Shown here: positions 1 through 11,556 of the stretch, one piece after another
Layout: each line of letters opens with the position of its first letter
Position numbering within the stretch: the first letter of the stretch is position 1
Source of the DNA: Chitinophaga pinensis
GTDB lineage: Bacteria; Bacteroidota; Bacteroidia; Chitinophagales; Chitinophagaceae
NCBI RefSeq assembly: GCF_007896845.1
Contig: NZ_VOHS01000011.1
Location: 1 to 64,000, forward strand
Length of the DNA: 64,000 nucleotides
Direction of reading: 5' to 3'
Position numbers and translations under genes: made by a program
The notes under the pieces: model-generated
Seen by the model: the letters and a program-made list of their open reading frames with translations, nothing else
Told to the model about the DNA's origin: nothing
Databases searched by the model: none

Positions 1-2204
1 GAAGCTGAAGGAGAAGGAAGACTGTCTGTAATCAAAGCTGATCTTATCTGTTATGCTGTATATCCTTTGAAAGTGGGGAGCCTTTCATCCCCGGCAGCAT
101 ACGTTGATTGGCCACCTGCAGGTCCGTCAGGTATACCGGCGGCAAAAAGAACTGGTTGCGGATGTCTCCGGATAGAAAGCGTTAAAACCATTAATCCCGC
201 CAAACAACATCAGGCCGTCTTTCGTCTGCAGATAGGCATTCGCTTCAAATTCCAGTCCTTGTAACCCATCATGGTTTATACTTTTTATAATGCTGTGTGT
301 CCGGATTGTAACACACAATACCATCTGAGGTAGATCCAGAAATTGCCGGTTTTATCTTCTGTGATTCCTTTTATGAAACTGTTCCCAGTCCGCCGGCATG
401 TGTATACAATTCAAATTCATTATGCAATTCATGGAAGCGGTACAATCCGGATTGTCCTACCCATACCCGTCCTTTGGAATCTGTAAACAGTACCCGTAAA
501 TCCGGCAGTTTTTCCGTTTTCCTAAAATAATAATCCAGCTTCTCTTCTGTCAGGTTATAACGGGTCAATGCGCCATCGTCTGATCCGATCCAAAGGCGCG
601 CTTTTCCATCTTCCATCAGCGACACTATATTGTTAGCATGCAGCGGAAGGCCGTAACTTCCCAAAAAGCGTGAGAACTGATGGTTTTGGGATTATACATA
701 TTTAGTCCACCGTAATAAGTGGCTATCACAGACAGCCTTTGCTGTCTTCCAGTATTTTCTGCACATAATTGGAAGTGATACTCTTTTTATCGGCAGGATT
801 GTTCAGGAAGCGGGTAAATGTTTCGGTACCCGGATGGTATAGATTTAATCCTCCTCCCATGTGCCTACCCATATATTGCCCTTACTGTCTTCTGTAATTG
901 CGAGCACCTCATTGGATCCGAGGGTGTTTTTATTAAAAGCGTCGTACTGGTAATGCCGGAATGTTCCGGTCTTACGGTCAAACCTATTCAGGCCTCCGCC
1001 GTCTGTGCCTATCCAGATAAACCCTTTACTATCTTCACAAATGCCTTGACGTCATTATAACTCAGGCTGTTCTGTTTCATTTGCTGCTGATACAACCTGA
1101 ACTTTTCCGCACCGGGTACATATATATTAATACCTCCCCGATGTGTTCCTACCCATATAATGCCCTGTCTGTCTTCAAAAAGGGCAGACACTGTGCGTTG
1201 AGACAAACTTTTGGGCGATTCCGGTTCATTCTGATAGTGATAAAACGAGTTGTCGTTGGGGTTCAGCAGGTTCAATCCGCCATTGATTCCTCCCACCCAG
1301 ACATTTCCTTTATGGTCACAAAGCGTTGCCCGGACCTGATTGGTAGATAAGCTGGCGGGATCCTGCTCCTGATGATGATAAGTCTGGTACGTGCCACTAT
1401 CAGGATTATAACAGATCACTCCATCTCCTGCTGTTCCCATCCAAAGGTTTCCCTTTTTGTCGGTGCTGAGTGTCCGGAGCGCCGTAGTCTCCTGATAGGC
1501 ACCCGGAGCAATAAAATTTCTGCTGAGGGGTCAAATGCAGCCAGTCCATTATCTGTAGCCAGCCATAAACGTCCTTTGGCGTCTTCACATAGCGCATTTA
1601 TCCTATCATCTTCCTGCCGCCGGTGTGGGCTCATCCGGTAAGCCGAAAATGTTCCTGATGCCTGATTATACAGATTCAGGCCTCCCCCGTCAGTACCTAC
1701 CCATAAATGGTGCTGCCTGTCTTCATAGAGACAGGTCACATGATTATATCCCAGAGAGGTGGTATCGTCCTGCATACTCAGAAAACGGGTAAAGCTATTT
1801 TTTCCGGCGTCAAGACGGTTCAATCCATTCAGGGTTCCTACCCAGATGGCACCTTTACTATCCTCATAAATACACCTGATATAGTTATCGCTGATACTGC
1901 TACTGTCAGCAGCACTGTATCTGTAAGTAATGATCTGGTAACCATCATATTTATTGAGTCCATCCCGGGTACCAAACCACATGAAGCCTCTGCTATCCTG
2001 AAAAATGGTCTCAATGGTACTGTTGGATAAACCCTGTTCATTGGTCAGGTGTCGGAAATGGAGATCTGGTGCCTGAGAAAATACCGGATTCATTGTCAGT
2101 AACAATACCGGCAAAAAGGCACAGCGAAAGAACACTGCATAACGTGTCAGGCAATGATCAGAAAAGCGGAAATACGCCCGGGATAAAGCGTGGAACATAC
2201 ACAC
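1..2204 (-). pseudogene. Hybrid two-component system sensor (HTCS), periplasmic propeller part; frameshifted and cut by the window edge
   Basis: The protein begins with a signal peptide (hydrophobic stretch around residues 25-43, ending in FSQ). It continues with serial two-component-regulator propeller repeats, seen as repeated EDSKGxxWVGT/GGLN motifs, and reaches a stretch (GGINGFNAF) typical of the start of the Y_Y_Y domain. The kinase, receiver and AraC-type output domains would lie left of position 1. The reading frame is broken at about 1517, 1036, 857, 728, 680, 380 and 335, and again near the edge. Each break mends with one base (or a few), for example E-N-F-I-A-P-G at 1517. In the family, HTCS proteins bind a released oligosaccharide in the periplasm and switch on the neighbouring utilization locus. 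The divergent SusC gene makes galactan oligosaccharide sensing the likely role (inference). It is either a pseudogene or, more likely, an intact gene in poor consensus sequence. Confidence 0.8.
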
Positions 2205-2316
2205 AGAATCAAAATTAGATCAATAGAAACAAAAAAATGTCTGATAGAATAACAGCCCCGAGGCCATCTATTTTACTTTGCGAACCTAAAATACGGCCAA
2301 AATAAAAAATGCCACG
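2205..2316. promoter_or_regulatory. Divergent control region between HTCS and susC
   Basis: This 112-bp AT-rich spacer separates the sensor gene (leftward) from the SusC gene (rightward). A TACTTTG element at about 2273-2279 resembles the Bacteroidota -7 box TAnnTTTG but is one base short in the spacer. No clear -33 TTG is present at the right distance, as expected for an activator-dependent locus promoter. An operator for the HTCS is expected here but I cannot point to it. Confidence 0.4.
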
Positions 2317-5249
2317 ATGAAAATTACAAAACGGGGATTCCACGGTATCATCTATCTTATTGTTGCCTTGCTAGCCGGACTGTCAGCATCAGCCCAGCAA
2401 ACTGTCAGGGGGACACTCCGGTCAGCCGCCGGAGAAGCTATTCCGGGGGCAACTATTGCAGTTAAAAAAGCAGGCACTGTCGCCATTGCCGATTCGGCTG
2501 GCCATTTTTCTATCAAAGCGTTGACAGGCGATACCCTTGTCGTGAGCTTTGTGGGTTTTAAACGACAGGAAGTCAGGGTACCTTCCTCTCTATCCTTAAA
2601 TATCATTCTTCAGGAGTCTGTATCGACCCTCAGCGACGTAGTCGTGATCGGTTATGGTACCCGGGCTCAGAAAGACCTGACCGGTTCCATTGCAACTGTT
2701 AGTTCGAAAGACTTCCAGCAGGGAGCCATCACCACACCTGATCAACTGGTGACCGGCAAGGTGGCCGGTGTGGTCATTACCCCCAATAGTGGGGCACCCG
2801 GTGCAGGCGGTACCATCCGTATCAGGGAGGTACTTCTCTCAATGCGAGTAACAACCCGCTGATTGTGGTAGACGGGGTACCGCTGACCAGCGAAGGGGTA
2901 TCTGGCGTCGCCAATCCGCTCAGCCTTATCAATCCGAATGACATCGAGTCATTCAATATTCTGAAAGACGCCTCCGCCACCGCTATTTATGGTAACAGGG
3001 CTTCTAACGGGGTGATCATTATTACCACTAAAAGTGGTTCTTCCGGCAAACTGAAGGTCACTTTTAATACCGTCCTTTCTGAATCTGTCAGAAGAAACGA
3101 AATCGGCGTCCTGAACGGTGACCAGTTCCGTAACCTGATCGCGCAGAAGGGGAATGACGAAGAAAAGTCACTTGTGGGTACCGCGAACACTGACTGGCAG
3201 GACCAGATCTTCCAGAAAGCCTTTGGAGGGGACTATAACCTTGGGCTCTCCGGCGGTATCAGACACCTGCCTTACCGTCTGTCTATCGGACATACCTATC
3301 AGGATGGTATCCTGAAAACCAGCAATATTAAAAGAACTTCAGCTTCCCTGAACCTGAATCCGACCTTCTTTGACAATACGCTGAAGGTTACTATTAACCT
3401 AAAAGGAGTTTATCAAAAGTCCCGTTTTGCCAACGAAGGTGCAATTGGGGCAGCCATCGGCTTTGATCCTACCCAGCCGGTATATGCCAGCAATAAGTAT
3501 GGTAATTTCTTTGAATGGCTGAATGCATCTACTGGTATTCCGATTGAACTGGCCACTAAAAATCCGCTGGGTCAGCTGTTGTTAAATTCCAGTCTAAGCG
3601 ACGTATACAGAAGCATCGGTAATATCAAAGTAGATTATAAATTGCCTTTCCTGCCCGCGCTGACCGCTACTGCCAATGCCGGCTATGATATTTCCAAAAC
3701 GGAAGGAAACGGCTTTGTACCCGCCTATGCCGCCCTCTCCTACCAACGGGGTGGTTCCATGACGGAGTACTCTCAACGGAGAAAAGACAAACTCTTTGAT
3801 TTCTACCTGACCTATAACAAGGAATTGAAGGAGCTGGCCAGTAAGTTCGATGTCACTGCCGGCTATTCCTATCAGGATTTCTTCAGGGGAAGCCCTGCCT
3901 ATCCGGTAAGAAACGCCCATGGCGATGTAATTAACATCCCGGTGGCAGATTCCAGTCGCAATACGCTGGTTTCTTTCTTCGCCCGCGCCAACTATACTTT
4001 ATTGGATCGCTATCTGCTGACAGCCTCTTTCCGTCGGGACGGTTCGTCCCGCTTCGGACCGGCTAATCACTGGGGAGACTTCTCCTCCATCGCACTGGCA
4101 TGGAGGATCAAAGAAGAAAGTTTCCTGAAAAACGCCGATCTCTTCTCCGATCTGAAAGTACGCGTAGGCTACGGCGTAACCGGTAATCAGGATATAGGTC
4201 TGGCTTATCCGTTCCTCCCGATCTACACACAGGGCGCCAACAACGTGCAATATCCGTTCGGCAACGGGGCTTATTATACCTACCGTGCAGAAGCTTATGA
4301 CCCCAATATCAGATGGGAACAGACGGCTGCATGGAACGCAGGTCTGGATTACGGCTTCCTGCACAACAGAATCACCGGTACACTCGATTTCTACTATAAG
4401 AAGACCAAAGACCTGCTGGCAGATATTCCTACCGCTGCCGGTGCGAATCTTAGTAACCACGTGCTGACCAATGTCGGCAATATTGAAAGTAAAGGTGTCG
4501 AACTGGCTATCAATGCCACCATTATCGAAAAGCAAAAACTGAACTGGAAAGCCGGCTTCAACATCAGCTATAATCAGAACAAGATCCTGAAATTGTCTAA
4601 TGTCTCCGATTCCAGTTCCGAAGGCATTCTTACCGGCGGCATCTCCGGTGGTACGGGCAACAGCATTCAGATCAATACAGTTGGTTATGCACCGCAGACC
4701 TTCTATGTATATAAACAAGTGTATGGCCCAGATGGGCGTCCTGTAGAAGGTGTATACGAGAAACCCGGAGAAGGCAGTAACATGTTTTACAGATACAAAT
4801 CTGCGAATCCTAAACTGACGATGGGTTTTACTTCTCAGTTCAATTACGACAACTGGGATCTCTCCTTCGTATTACGCAGCAATATCGGCAACTATGTATA
4901 CAACAATATCCGTTCTGCCGGTGGTGCTTACAACAGTATCAGAACCTCCATGGGCTACATGGGTAATGTAAACAGAGACTATCTGAACTCGGGTTTCAGT
5001 AACAGCCAGTATTCCTCTGACTACTATGTGGAAAACGCTTCTTTCCTGCGTATGGATAACCTTTCCTTAGGTTACAATTTTGGAAAGATACTGCGGAACA
5101 CGGCCAGCTTACGTGTGAATGCCATTGTACAGAATGTATTTGTTGTTACAAAATACAGCGGACTTGATCCGGAGATCTTCAGTGGTATTGACAATAATCC
5201 TTATCCAAAACCACGCATCTATTCTCTCGGCATCAACATCGCTTATTAA
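2317..5249 (+). CDS. SusC/RagA-family TonB-dependent outer-membrane transporter (one frameshift)
   Basis: This is an outer-membrane barrel of about 977 residues that imports oligosaccharides with its SusD partner and TonB energy. Visible parts are a signal peptide (residues 1-26, ending SASA-QQ), a carboxypeptidase-regulatory-like domain (about 28-115), the plug domain starting near VVVIGYGT, and the barrel ending in aromatic-rich strands. The frame breaks at 2825-2827: adding one G to the GGG run restores R-G-G-T-S-L-N and joins the two parts, so the gene is probably intact in the organism. It opens a same-strand run SusC-SusD-SusE-GH53-GH-A-GH2, and by that context its substrate is beta-1,4-galactan fragments (inference). 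Confidence 0.93.
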
Positions 5250-5266
5250 CCTTGAAAAGAAGGAAT

Positions 5267-6859
5267 ATGACTATCAAATCACTATCAATTATAACTGCCT
5301 GTGCCGCTATTATGGCGACCACGGCCTCCTGTACCAAAGACCTGAACCGGTTGCCTTATGTACAGGAAACATCTGAAACGGTGTATAAAGATCCTGTAAA
5401 GATCAAAGGTGTACTGGCAAAACTATATGGCAGTCTTTGTCTCAGCGGACAACACTATGAAGACAACAGTCTTTCTGATATCGTTACTGACAACACCGGT
5501 ACAAACGTATTTCTCCGTAACTACTGGCAATTGCAGGAACTCACAACTGACGAGGCAGTCATCGGCTGGAATGACGGGGACCTGCTGAGCTTCCACAACC
5601 TGAACTTTACACCTGATGGCAAATATGTAAAGGTGCTCTATGACCGTATCTTCTTTGGTGTGGCTGCCTGTAATGAATTCCTGCGACAGACTGCTGAGGA
5701 GAAAATGAGCAGTTTTCCTGCAGATGTCGCAGCCGATATACAGGAGTATCGTTATGAAGCACGTTTCCTGCGTGCCTTCTATTACTGGACAGCGATCGAT
5801 ATGTATGGGAAAGTACCTTTCGTCACAGAAGCGGATCCTGTAGGCGCCTTTCAGCCTAAACAGATCTCAAGAGCGGATCTGTTCACCTATCTGGAAACAG
5901 AATTAAAAGCATTGGAGGAGCTCCTGCCTGAACCACGTACCAATGAATATGGTCGTGCAGACAAAGGAGCGGCGTGGATGCTGCTCGCTAAATTGTATCT
6001 CAATGCGAAGGTTTATACCGGCACGGAGAAAAATAGCGAGACGATCACTTATTGTAATAAGTTAATGACGAACAGTCCTTATGCACTGGCGGCGGATTAT
6101 TCACAGTTATTCAAGACAGACAACGATAAAACAGCCGAGATTATCTTCCCTGTTATGGCTGATGGCGTTACTTCACAGTCTTATGGCAACACGACTTTCA
6201 TCGTATTGGGTTCCATTGGTGGTTCTATGAACGTCGCCGACTATGGGGTATCCACTGCCTGGGGTGGTATGAGAACGACCAGAGCAATTGTAGATCTCTT
6301 TCCTGATCCTTTTGGCACGGTGGATAAACGCGCGATGTTCTACTCCACCGGACAAAACCTCGACATTGCTGATATCGCAAGTTTCAATGATGGCTATGCG
6401 GTGCCGAAGTTTAAAAACATCAGCTCTACTGGTCAGGCGGGTTCCGATCCTACCAGAAGATTCACCGACACAGACTTCCCGATGTTCCGTTTAGGAGACG
6501 CCTACCTGATGTATGCGGAGGCGGTTGTTCGCGGAGGTAGCGGAGGGTCTGTTGCAGAAGCCGTTAACTATGTCAATCTGTTGCGTCGCAGGGCTTATGG
6601 CAATAACAATGGTGATATCAGTGCAACACAGCTTACACTGGATTTCATTCTCGCAGAAAGAGGCAGGGAATTATACTGGGAAGCGAAAAGAAGAACTGAT
6701 CTGGTACGCTTTGGTAAACTGACCAACGGCAGCTATCTGTGGCCGTTTAAAGGCGGTGTTGCTTCAGGTACAGGTGTGCAGGAGAAGTACAATGTCTTCC
6801 CGATTCCTACTACAGACAGGATCGCCAATCCTAACCTTGTTCAGAATGATGGCTATTAA
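5267..6859 (+). CDS. SusD/RagB-family glycan-binding lipoprotein
   Basis: This is the surface lipoprotein partner of the SusC transporter (530 residues) and captures glycan over the channel. It has a lipoprotein signal with the lipid cysteine at residue 22 (TTAS-C-TKD). It shows typical SusD features: the EYRYEARFLRAFYYW helix region, KGAAWMLLAKLYLNA, and a C-terminal ILAERGRELYWEAKRRTDL signature. I chose the ATG at 5267 because it gives a proper lipoprotein signal and has an AAGAAGG ribosome site just before it; an upstream TTG at 5252 is also in frame. It lies 17 bp after SusC, so the two are surely co-transcribed. Confidence 0.95.
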   Translation: MTIKSLSIITACAAIMATTASCTKDLNRLPYVQETSETVYKDPVKIKGVLAKLYGSLCLSGQHYEDNSLSDIVTDNTGTNVFLRNYWQLQELTTDEAVIGWNDGDLLSFHNLNFTPDGKYVKVLYDRIFFGVAACNEFLRQTAEEKMSSFPADVAADIQEYRYEARFLRAFYYWTAIDMYGKVPFVTEADPVGAFQPKQISRADLFTYLETELKALEELLPEPRTNEYGRADKGAAWMLLAKLYLNAKVYTGTEKNSETITYCNKLMTNSPYALAADYSQLFKTDNDKTAEIIFPVMADGVTSQSYGNTTFIVLGSIGGSMNVADYGVSTAWGGMRTTRAIVDLFPDPFGTVDKRAMFYSTGQNLDIADIASFNDGYAVPKFKNISSTGQAGSDPTRRFTDTDFPMFRLGDAYLMYAEAVVRGGSGGSVAEAVNYVNLLRRRAYGNNNGDISATQLTLDFILAERGRELYWEAKRRTDLVRFGKLTNGSYLWPFKGGVASGTGVQEKYNVFPIPTTDRIANPNLVQNDGY

Positions 6860-6883
6860 TATATCCAACTGTAAAATGATTGT

Positions 6884-7940
6884 ATGAAAAGAATCTTAGC
6901 TTATCTATTACTTACGCTGCTTTTTGCTTCCTGCAAAAAGGACGAAATAAAATCCGTGTATACGCTTCCGGCGGGTACACCTTCTTTCACCAGCAGCATT
7001 ACGTCCATTGTACTGGATAGTACACACCGTGATGATGTAGCGGTCAGCTTCGCGTGGTCTGCGCTTAGTTATGGTATCAGGGCTGATGTCACTTATTCGC
7101 TTGAATTCGACACCAGCAATACCATGAATCATGCCGTTACATTTGTGATGAATGCTGATACGGCTAAACATTATACTGTCGCAGAACTGAATGCGATTGC
7201 CTTACAAACAGGACTTGAAGGCAACAAGGCTGCTCCACTTTACATACGCATGAAAGGAGAAGTACGTCAGAATGGTACTGCTACCAATCCGTCTACGATA
7301 CCTGCTACATATTCCGCTATTCTGGCGATCACGGTCACTGCATATGCACCGGGTAATGTAGCACTGATGTGGGTACCGGGAGAGTATCAGGGATGGAATG
7401 CTGCCACTGCTCCTACCATTGCCGACGTAGCAGGTAAAGGTGCCTATGAAGGCTATATTTACTTTCCGAATAATGCAGGCGGCAACTACACCTTTAAGAT
7501 CACGACAGCACCTAACTGGAATGATCCTGCATGGGGATATGAAAGCACTACCAAAATGGTAAAAGGAGGCGGTAATCTTTACACTTCCGGAGAAGGTTAT
7601 TTCTGGTAAAGCCAATGTCAATTCAAGGGACTGGAGCACGACGCTGACCAGCTGGTCACTTGTAGGCGACGCAGTGGCGAGTGACTGGGAAACAGATATT
7701 CCAATGACGTTCGATGCCACTACCGGCACATGGACTGCCAATCCGGTTGCTATCAAAGGTTCCGGTGGATTTAAGTTCAGGGCGAACAAAGGCTGGACGC
7801 TCAACTACGGTCCTACCGATGGTAAACTGGTGCAGGATGGAGGTAATATCTCTGCACCGGGCGGTGTGGCAGGCAATTACAAAGTGGTGCTGAACCTGAG
7901 TCAGGCGGGCAACTATACTTATACGCTTACGAAGTTGTAA
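6884..7940 (+). CDS. SusE-like outer-membrane glycan-binding lipoprotein (frameshifted)
   Basis: The lipoprotein signal has its cysteine at residue 17, followed by KKDE, which fits the Bacteroidota surface-export signal. The N-terminal region (about 20-120) looks like the SusE domain, and later parts repeat a starch-binding SusF/SusE-type fold (GNVALMWVPGEYQGWN and again WSLVGDAVASDW). The frame breaks around 7598-7612, where two short runs (TTT and AAA) each lack one base. Correcting both joins it to the last 110 residues ending at 7940. The probable role is non-catalytic binding of galactan on the cell surface. It lies 24 bp after SusD in the same operon. Confidence 0.85.
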
Positions 7941-7953
7941 ATCAAACACTGGA

Positions 7954-8979
7954 ATGAAAAACTGATCATAGCAACCGGTATGCTCTTAGTGGCAGTCATG
8001 GGATGCAGAAAATATGAAATGCCGGGTAATACGCCCGCTACAAATCCAATTCTGGAGACGATGGTACGCGGCGCTGATGTCAGCTGGCTTACCGAAATGG
8101 AGGCGGCAGGCATGAAATTCTACGATACTACCGGTCAACAAACGGATGGTATGCAGTGATGAAAACGTCAACATGAACGCTATCCGTTTACGGGTGTGGG
8201 TCAACCCTCCGGGCGGTTACAATAATCTTGCAGATGTATTAGCAAAAGCGACACGCGCACATGCACTCGGCATGCAGTTACTGATAGATTTCCACTACAG
8301 TGATTCATGGGCTGATCCCGGGCAGCAAACACTTCCTGCAGCATGGAGCAATCAGGACATCACCGCTTTACAAACATCTGTTTATAACCATACACACGAA
8401 GTACTGACGGCTTTAAAAGCTAAAGGTATTATCCCTGCATGGGTACAAATTGGCAACGAAACCAATAACGGCATGTTGTGGCCGCTGGGCAAGGCGTCTG
8501 AACACATGGATAACTTCGCCCTGCTGATCAACGCAGGCTATAAAGCAGTGAAGGAAATTGACAGCAATATCAAAGTCATCGTTCATCTTTCAAACGGATA
8601 CGACAATGGTCTTTATAAATGGATGTTTGATGGTCTGATAGCCAATAAAGCCAACTTCGACATTATTGGTATGTCTTTGTATCCCTCTACTGTGGAATGG
8701 CAGACTCCCAATCAGCAATGCGAAGCCAACATGCGTGATATGGTGTCCCGTTACAACAAAGAGATCATGCTCTGTGAAATAGGCATGCCGGCTACATCAC
8801 CGGTTGCCACGAATTACTTTATCCGTGACCTTTACACAAGAATCCATAACTTACCGGGTGGCAAAGGCCTCGGACTCTTCTATTGGGAACCACAGGCGTA
8901 CAACAGATGGCAGAACTATCTGCTTGGTGCATTTGACAATACCGGCAAGCCTACATTCGCGATAGACGCCTTCAGATAA
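7954..8979 (+). CDS. GH53 endo-beta-1,4-galactanase (arabinogalactan endo-galactosidase), lipoprotein; frameshifted
   Basis: This enzyme cuts beta-1,4-galactan chains internally. Family signs are RGADVSWLTEMEAAG, NAIRLRVWVNP, LLIDFHYSDSWADPG, the acid/base region QIGNE and the nucleophile region LCEIGMP. A lipoprotein signal (LLVAVMG-C-RKYE) implies surface anchoring. The sequence is broken at 7957-7961 (an A run one short, right after the ATG) and at 8156-8164 (one G and one A missing). With those restored the protein runs from the ATG at 7954. It identifies the locus as galactan-directed, because GH53 has only this activity (established knowledge). Confidence 0.93.
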
Positions 8980-9001
8980 TTACATAAAACTTTTCAGGAT
9001 A

Positions 9002-11553
9002 ATGATCAGACGAACAGCGTTACTGATAGCCGTATTATTGACAATGAAAGGTTTTGCACAGCGTCCTGCTGTTGACAAAACTGCTCTTGTCTATGTAGAC
9101 AAAACAGGTGTATTGCGTTATACAAAAGACCAGCAAGAAGCTGTTTTCTTTGGCGTCAATTATACAGCGCCCTTCGCATATGGATACCGTTCACACAAAG
9201 CACTGGGAGCAGATCTGAAAAAGGCAATAGACGATGATGTCTATCACCTGGCGCGGCTGGGCATAGACGCTTTCCGCGTGCATGTATGGGATACGGAGAT
9301 AACAGATGCACAAGGCAATCTGCTGACAAACGGGCACCTTGACCTGTTTGACTATCTCATTAGTAAACTAAAGGAAAGAAAGATCAAAATACTGCTGACA
9401 CCCATTGCCTTCTGGGGAAATGGCTATCCGGAGAAAGATGAAAATACCGGTAGCTTCTCTTATATCTACGGAAAAGAAAAAGCACTGGTAAATGATACGG
9501 CGATCCGTGCACAGGAGAATTACGTAAAACAGTTCTTTGTGCATGTCAACCCTTATACCGGCATGACCTATAAGAACGATCCGGATATCATTGCGACAGA
9601 GATCAACAATGAACCACATCATAGCGGTCCGCAGGAAGGAGCAACAAACTATGTCAACAGACTCGCAGCTGCTATCAGAAGCACCGGCTGGAAAAAGCCT
9701 GTCTTCTACAATATCAGTGAATCTCCTTACTATGCCGCTGCCGTAGCAAAGGCGGATATAGATGGCGTCAGTTTCCAGTGGTATCCGACAGGACTGGTAG
9801 CTAACCGTACCCTGCAGGGCAATCTGCTGCCAAATGTTGATCATTACAGGATCCCGTTCGACACTATTCCTGCCTTTCATAACAAAGCGAGAATGGTATA
9901 TGAGTTTGATGCCGGAGATGTATTGCAACCTGTCATGTATCCGGCTATGGCACGTAGCTTCAGAACAGCCGGGTTCCAGTGGGCAACACAGTTTGCCTAT
10001 GATCCGATGGCGACGGCTTATGCCAATACAGAATACCAGACGCATTACCTGAATATGATCTATACGCCTGAAAAGGCGATCAGTCTGCTGATAGCAGGTA
10101 AAGTATTTCATCAGCTACCACGCAATAAAAGCTATGGTTCTTATCCGGCTGATACACTTTCGGTAATACCCGACTGAGTTATGCGCTACAACTGAGTGAG
10201 TGGAACACTGCGACGGAGTTTTATTACACCAGTCATACCAACACCACACCAATCAACAGTACACAACTGGAACACGTGGCAGGTACCGGCAACTCTCCTG
10301 CTGTACAATACAGTGGCACAGGCGCTTACTTCCTTGATAAAATAGCAGCAGGTAACTGGCGACTGGAAGTCATGCCTGATGTCATTCCGCTGGGAGATCC
10401 TTTTGAAAAGGCATCTCTTTCCAAAGAAGTACGCCGGGTACAATGGAATGATCAGGCCATCAGCATTCACCTACCGGACCTTGGTGAAGCCTTTAGTATC
10501 ACACCAGTGAATGCCGGTAATCATCAGCAGCCACAGGTAACTGGTACAAGCTGCATATTGTCTCCCGGCACTTATTTACTCACCCGAAAAGGTAGTGTTA
10601 CGGTTACTGCCAACAGCAGGATCAACGGCGTGATCGCGCTGAAGGAATTTGCAGCACCACAGCCGGTACGTACAACACTGGCGGTCTATCACCAGCCATT
10701 GACGGAAGTATCAGCTGGTCAACCGGCGACTATCACCGCTACCATTGCAGGCATTGATGGCAATGCGCGTGTATGGCTGGAAGGTAACCGTTTCGGCGGA
10801 CAATGGTTCAAAGCAGACATGCATCCGACAGGAGCAGGCAATTATGCAGCAATACTCGCCCCGGAAATATTGCAACCCGGTTTGCTGCAATACAGACTGA
10901 TCATACAGCAAGGCGATCACTACACCAGCTTTCCCGGCCGACACGAAGGAGATCCTTATGCATGGGATAACTATCAGAAGGATACATGGCAGACTTTTAT
11001 AGCGGCGCCCAATGCTATGTTATCACTGCTCAATGTGGCGGATAACAAGGATCTTATCACCATCCCTGCTTACACACAAGGCGCTTATACGGCGGGTAGC
11101 AGTTCCGGTCAACTGGCGATCCGCATCGCAGGACACGGCAAAGGAACGGATACTATCACCGGTGTAAGCAGAGCCGTTGCGGCATCTATCAAAGACAGGG
11201 TATCCGGACTGAAAGCGTACAACACCATCGTGATCCGCGCAAGGGTACAGGGAGTGTCCGCCGCACAGGCCAGCATAGCACTGATCACCGCTGATGCCAG
11301 CGCCTTTGCCACTGTATTCCCACTCAAAGATACATACAGTGATATCGAAGTGCCATTGAGCAGCTTATCTGCAGACAGGGCATTGTTACTGCCAAGGCCT
11401 TATCCCGGCTTTATGCCGCTGTGGTTCAAAGCAGCACAGCAGACAGCTTTCGATATCAGCCAACTTGATAAAATAGAATTGACTAACGTACCTGCTGCGG
11501 ACACCACACCATACACGATAGAAGTAGAATCCGTCTGGTTAAAAGTTAAATAG
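9002..11553 (+). CDS. Secreted clan GH-A glycoside hydrolase (GH5-like barrel plus C-terminal domains), possible beta-galactosidase; one frameshift
   Basis: The protein has about 850 residues with a signal peptide (residues 1-20). Residues about 30-370 form a likely TIM barrel: IDAFRVHVWDTE, the acid/base motif INNEP with Glu204, and a probable nucleophile Glu301 in VYEFDAG. The remainder (about 400-850) looks like beta-sandwich domains. The frame breaks at 10158-10160: one T added to CTTTCGG gives L-F-G-N-T-R-L and joins the halves. Its place between GH53 and GH2 suggests it acts on galactan or galacto-oligosaccharides. From memory, GH147 beta-galactosidases of Bacteroides sit in such loci; I cannot confirm the family. 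It could also be an unassigned GH5-like enzyme. Confidence 0.75.
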
Positions 11554-11556
11554 CGT

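Noticed and set aside
2317..2862. A separate short carboxypeptidase-regulatory protein upstream of a truncated SusC
   Set aside because: One G restores the invariant plug sequence across the junction, so it is a single SusC gene.
3999..4718. Open frame of 239 codons on the minus strand
   Set aside because: It is a shadow of the susC gene, with no recognisable domain.
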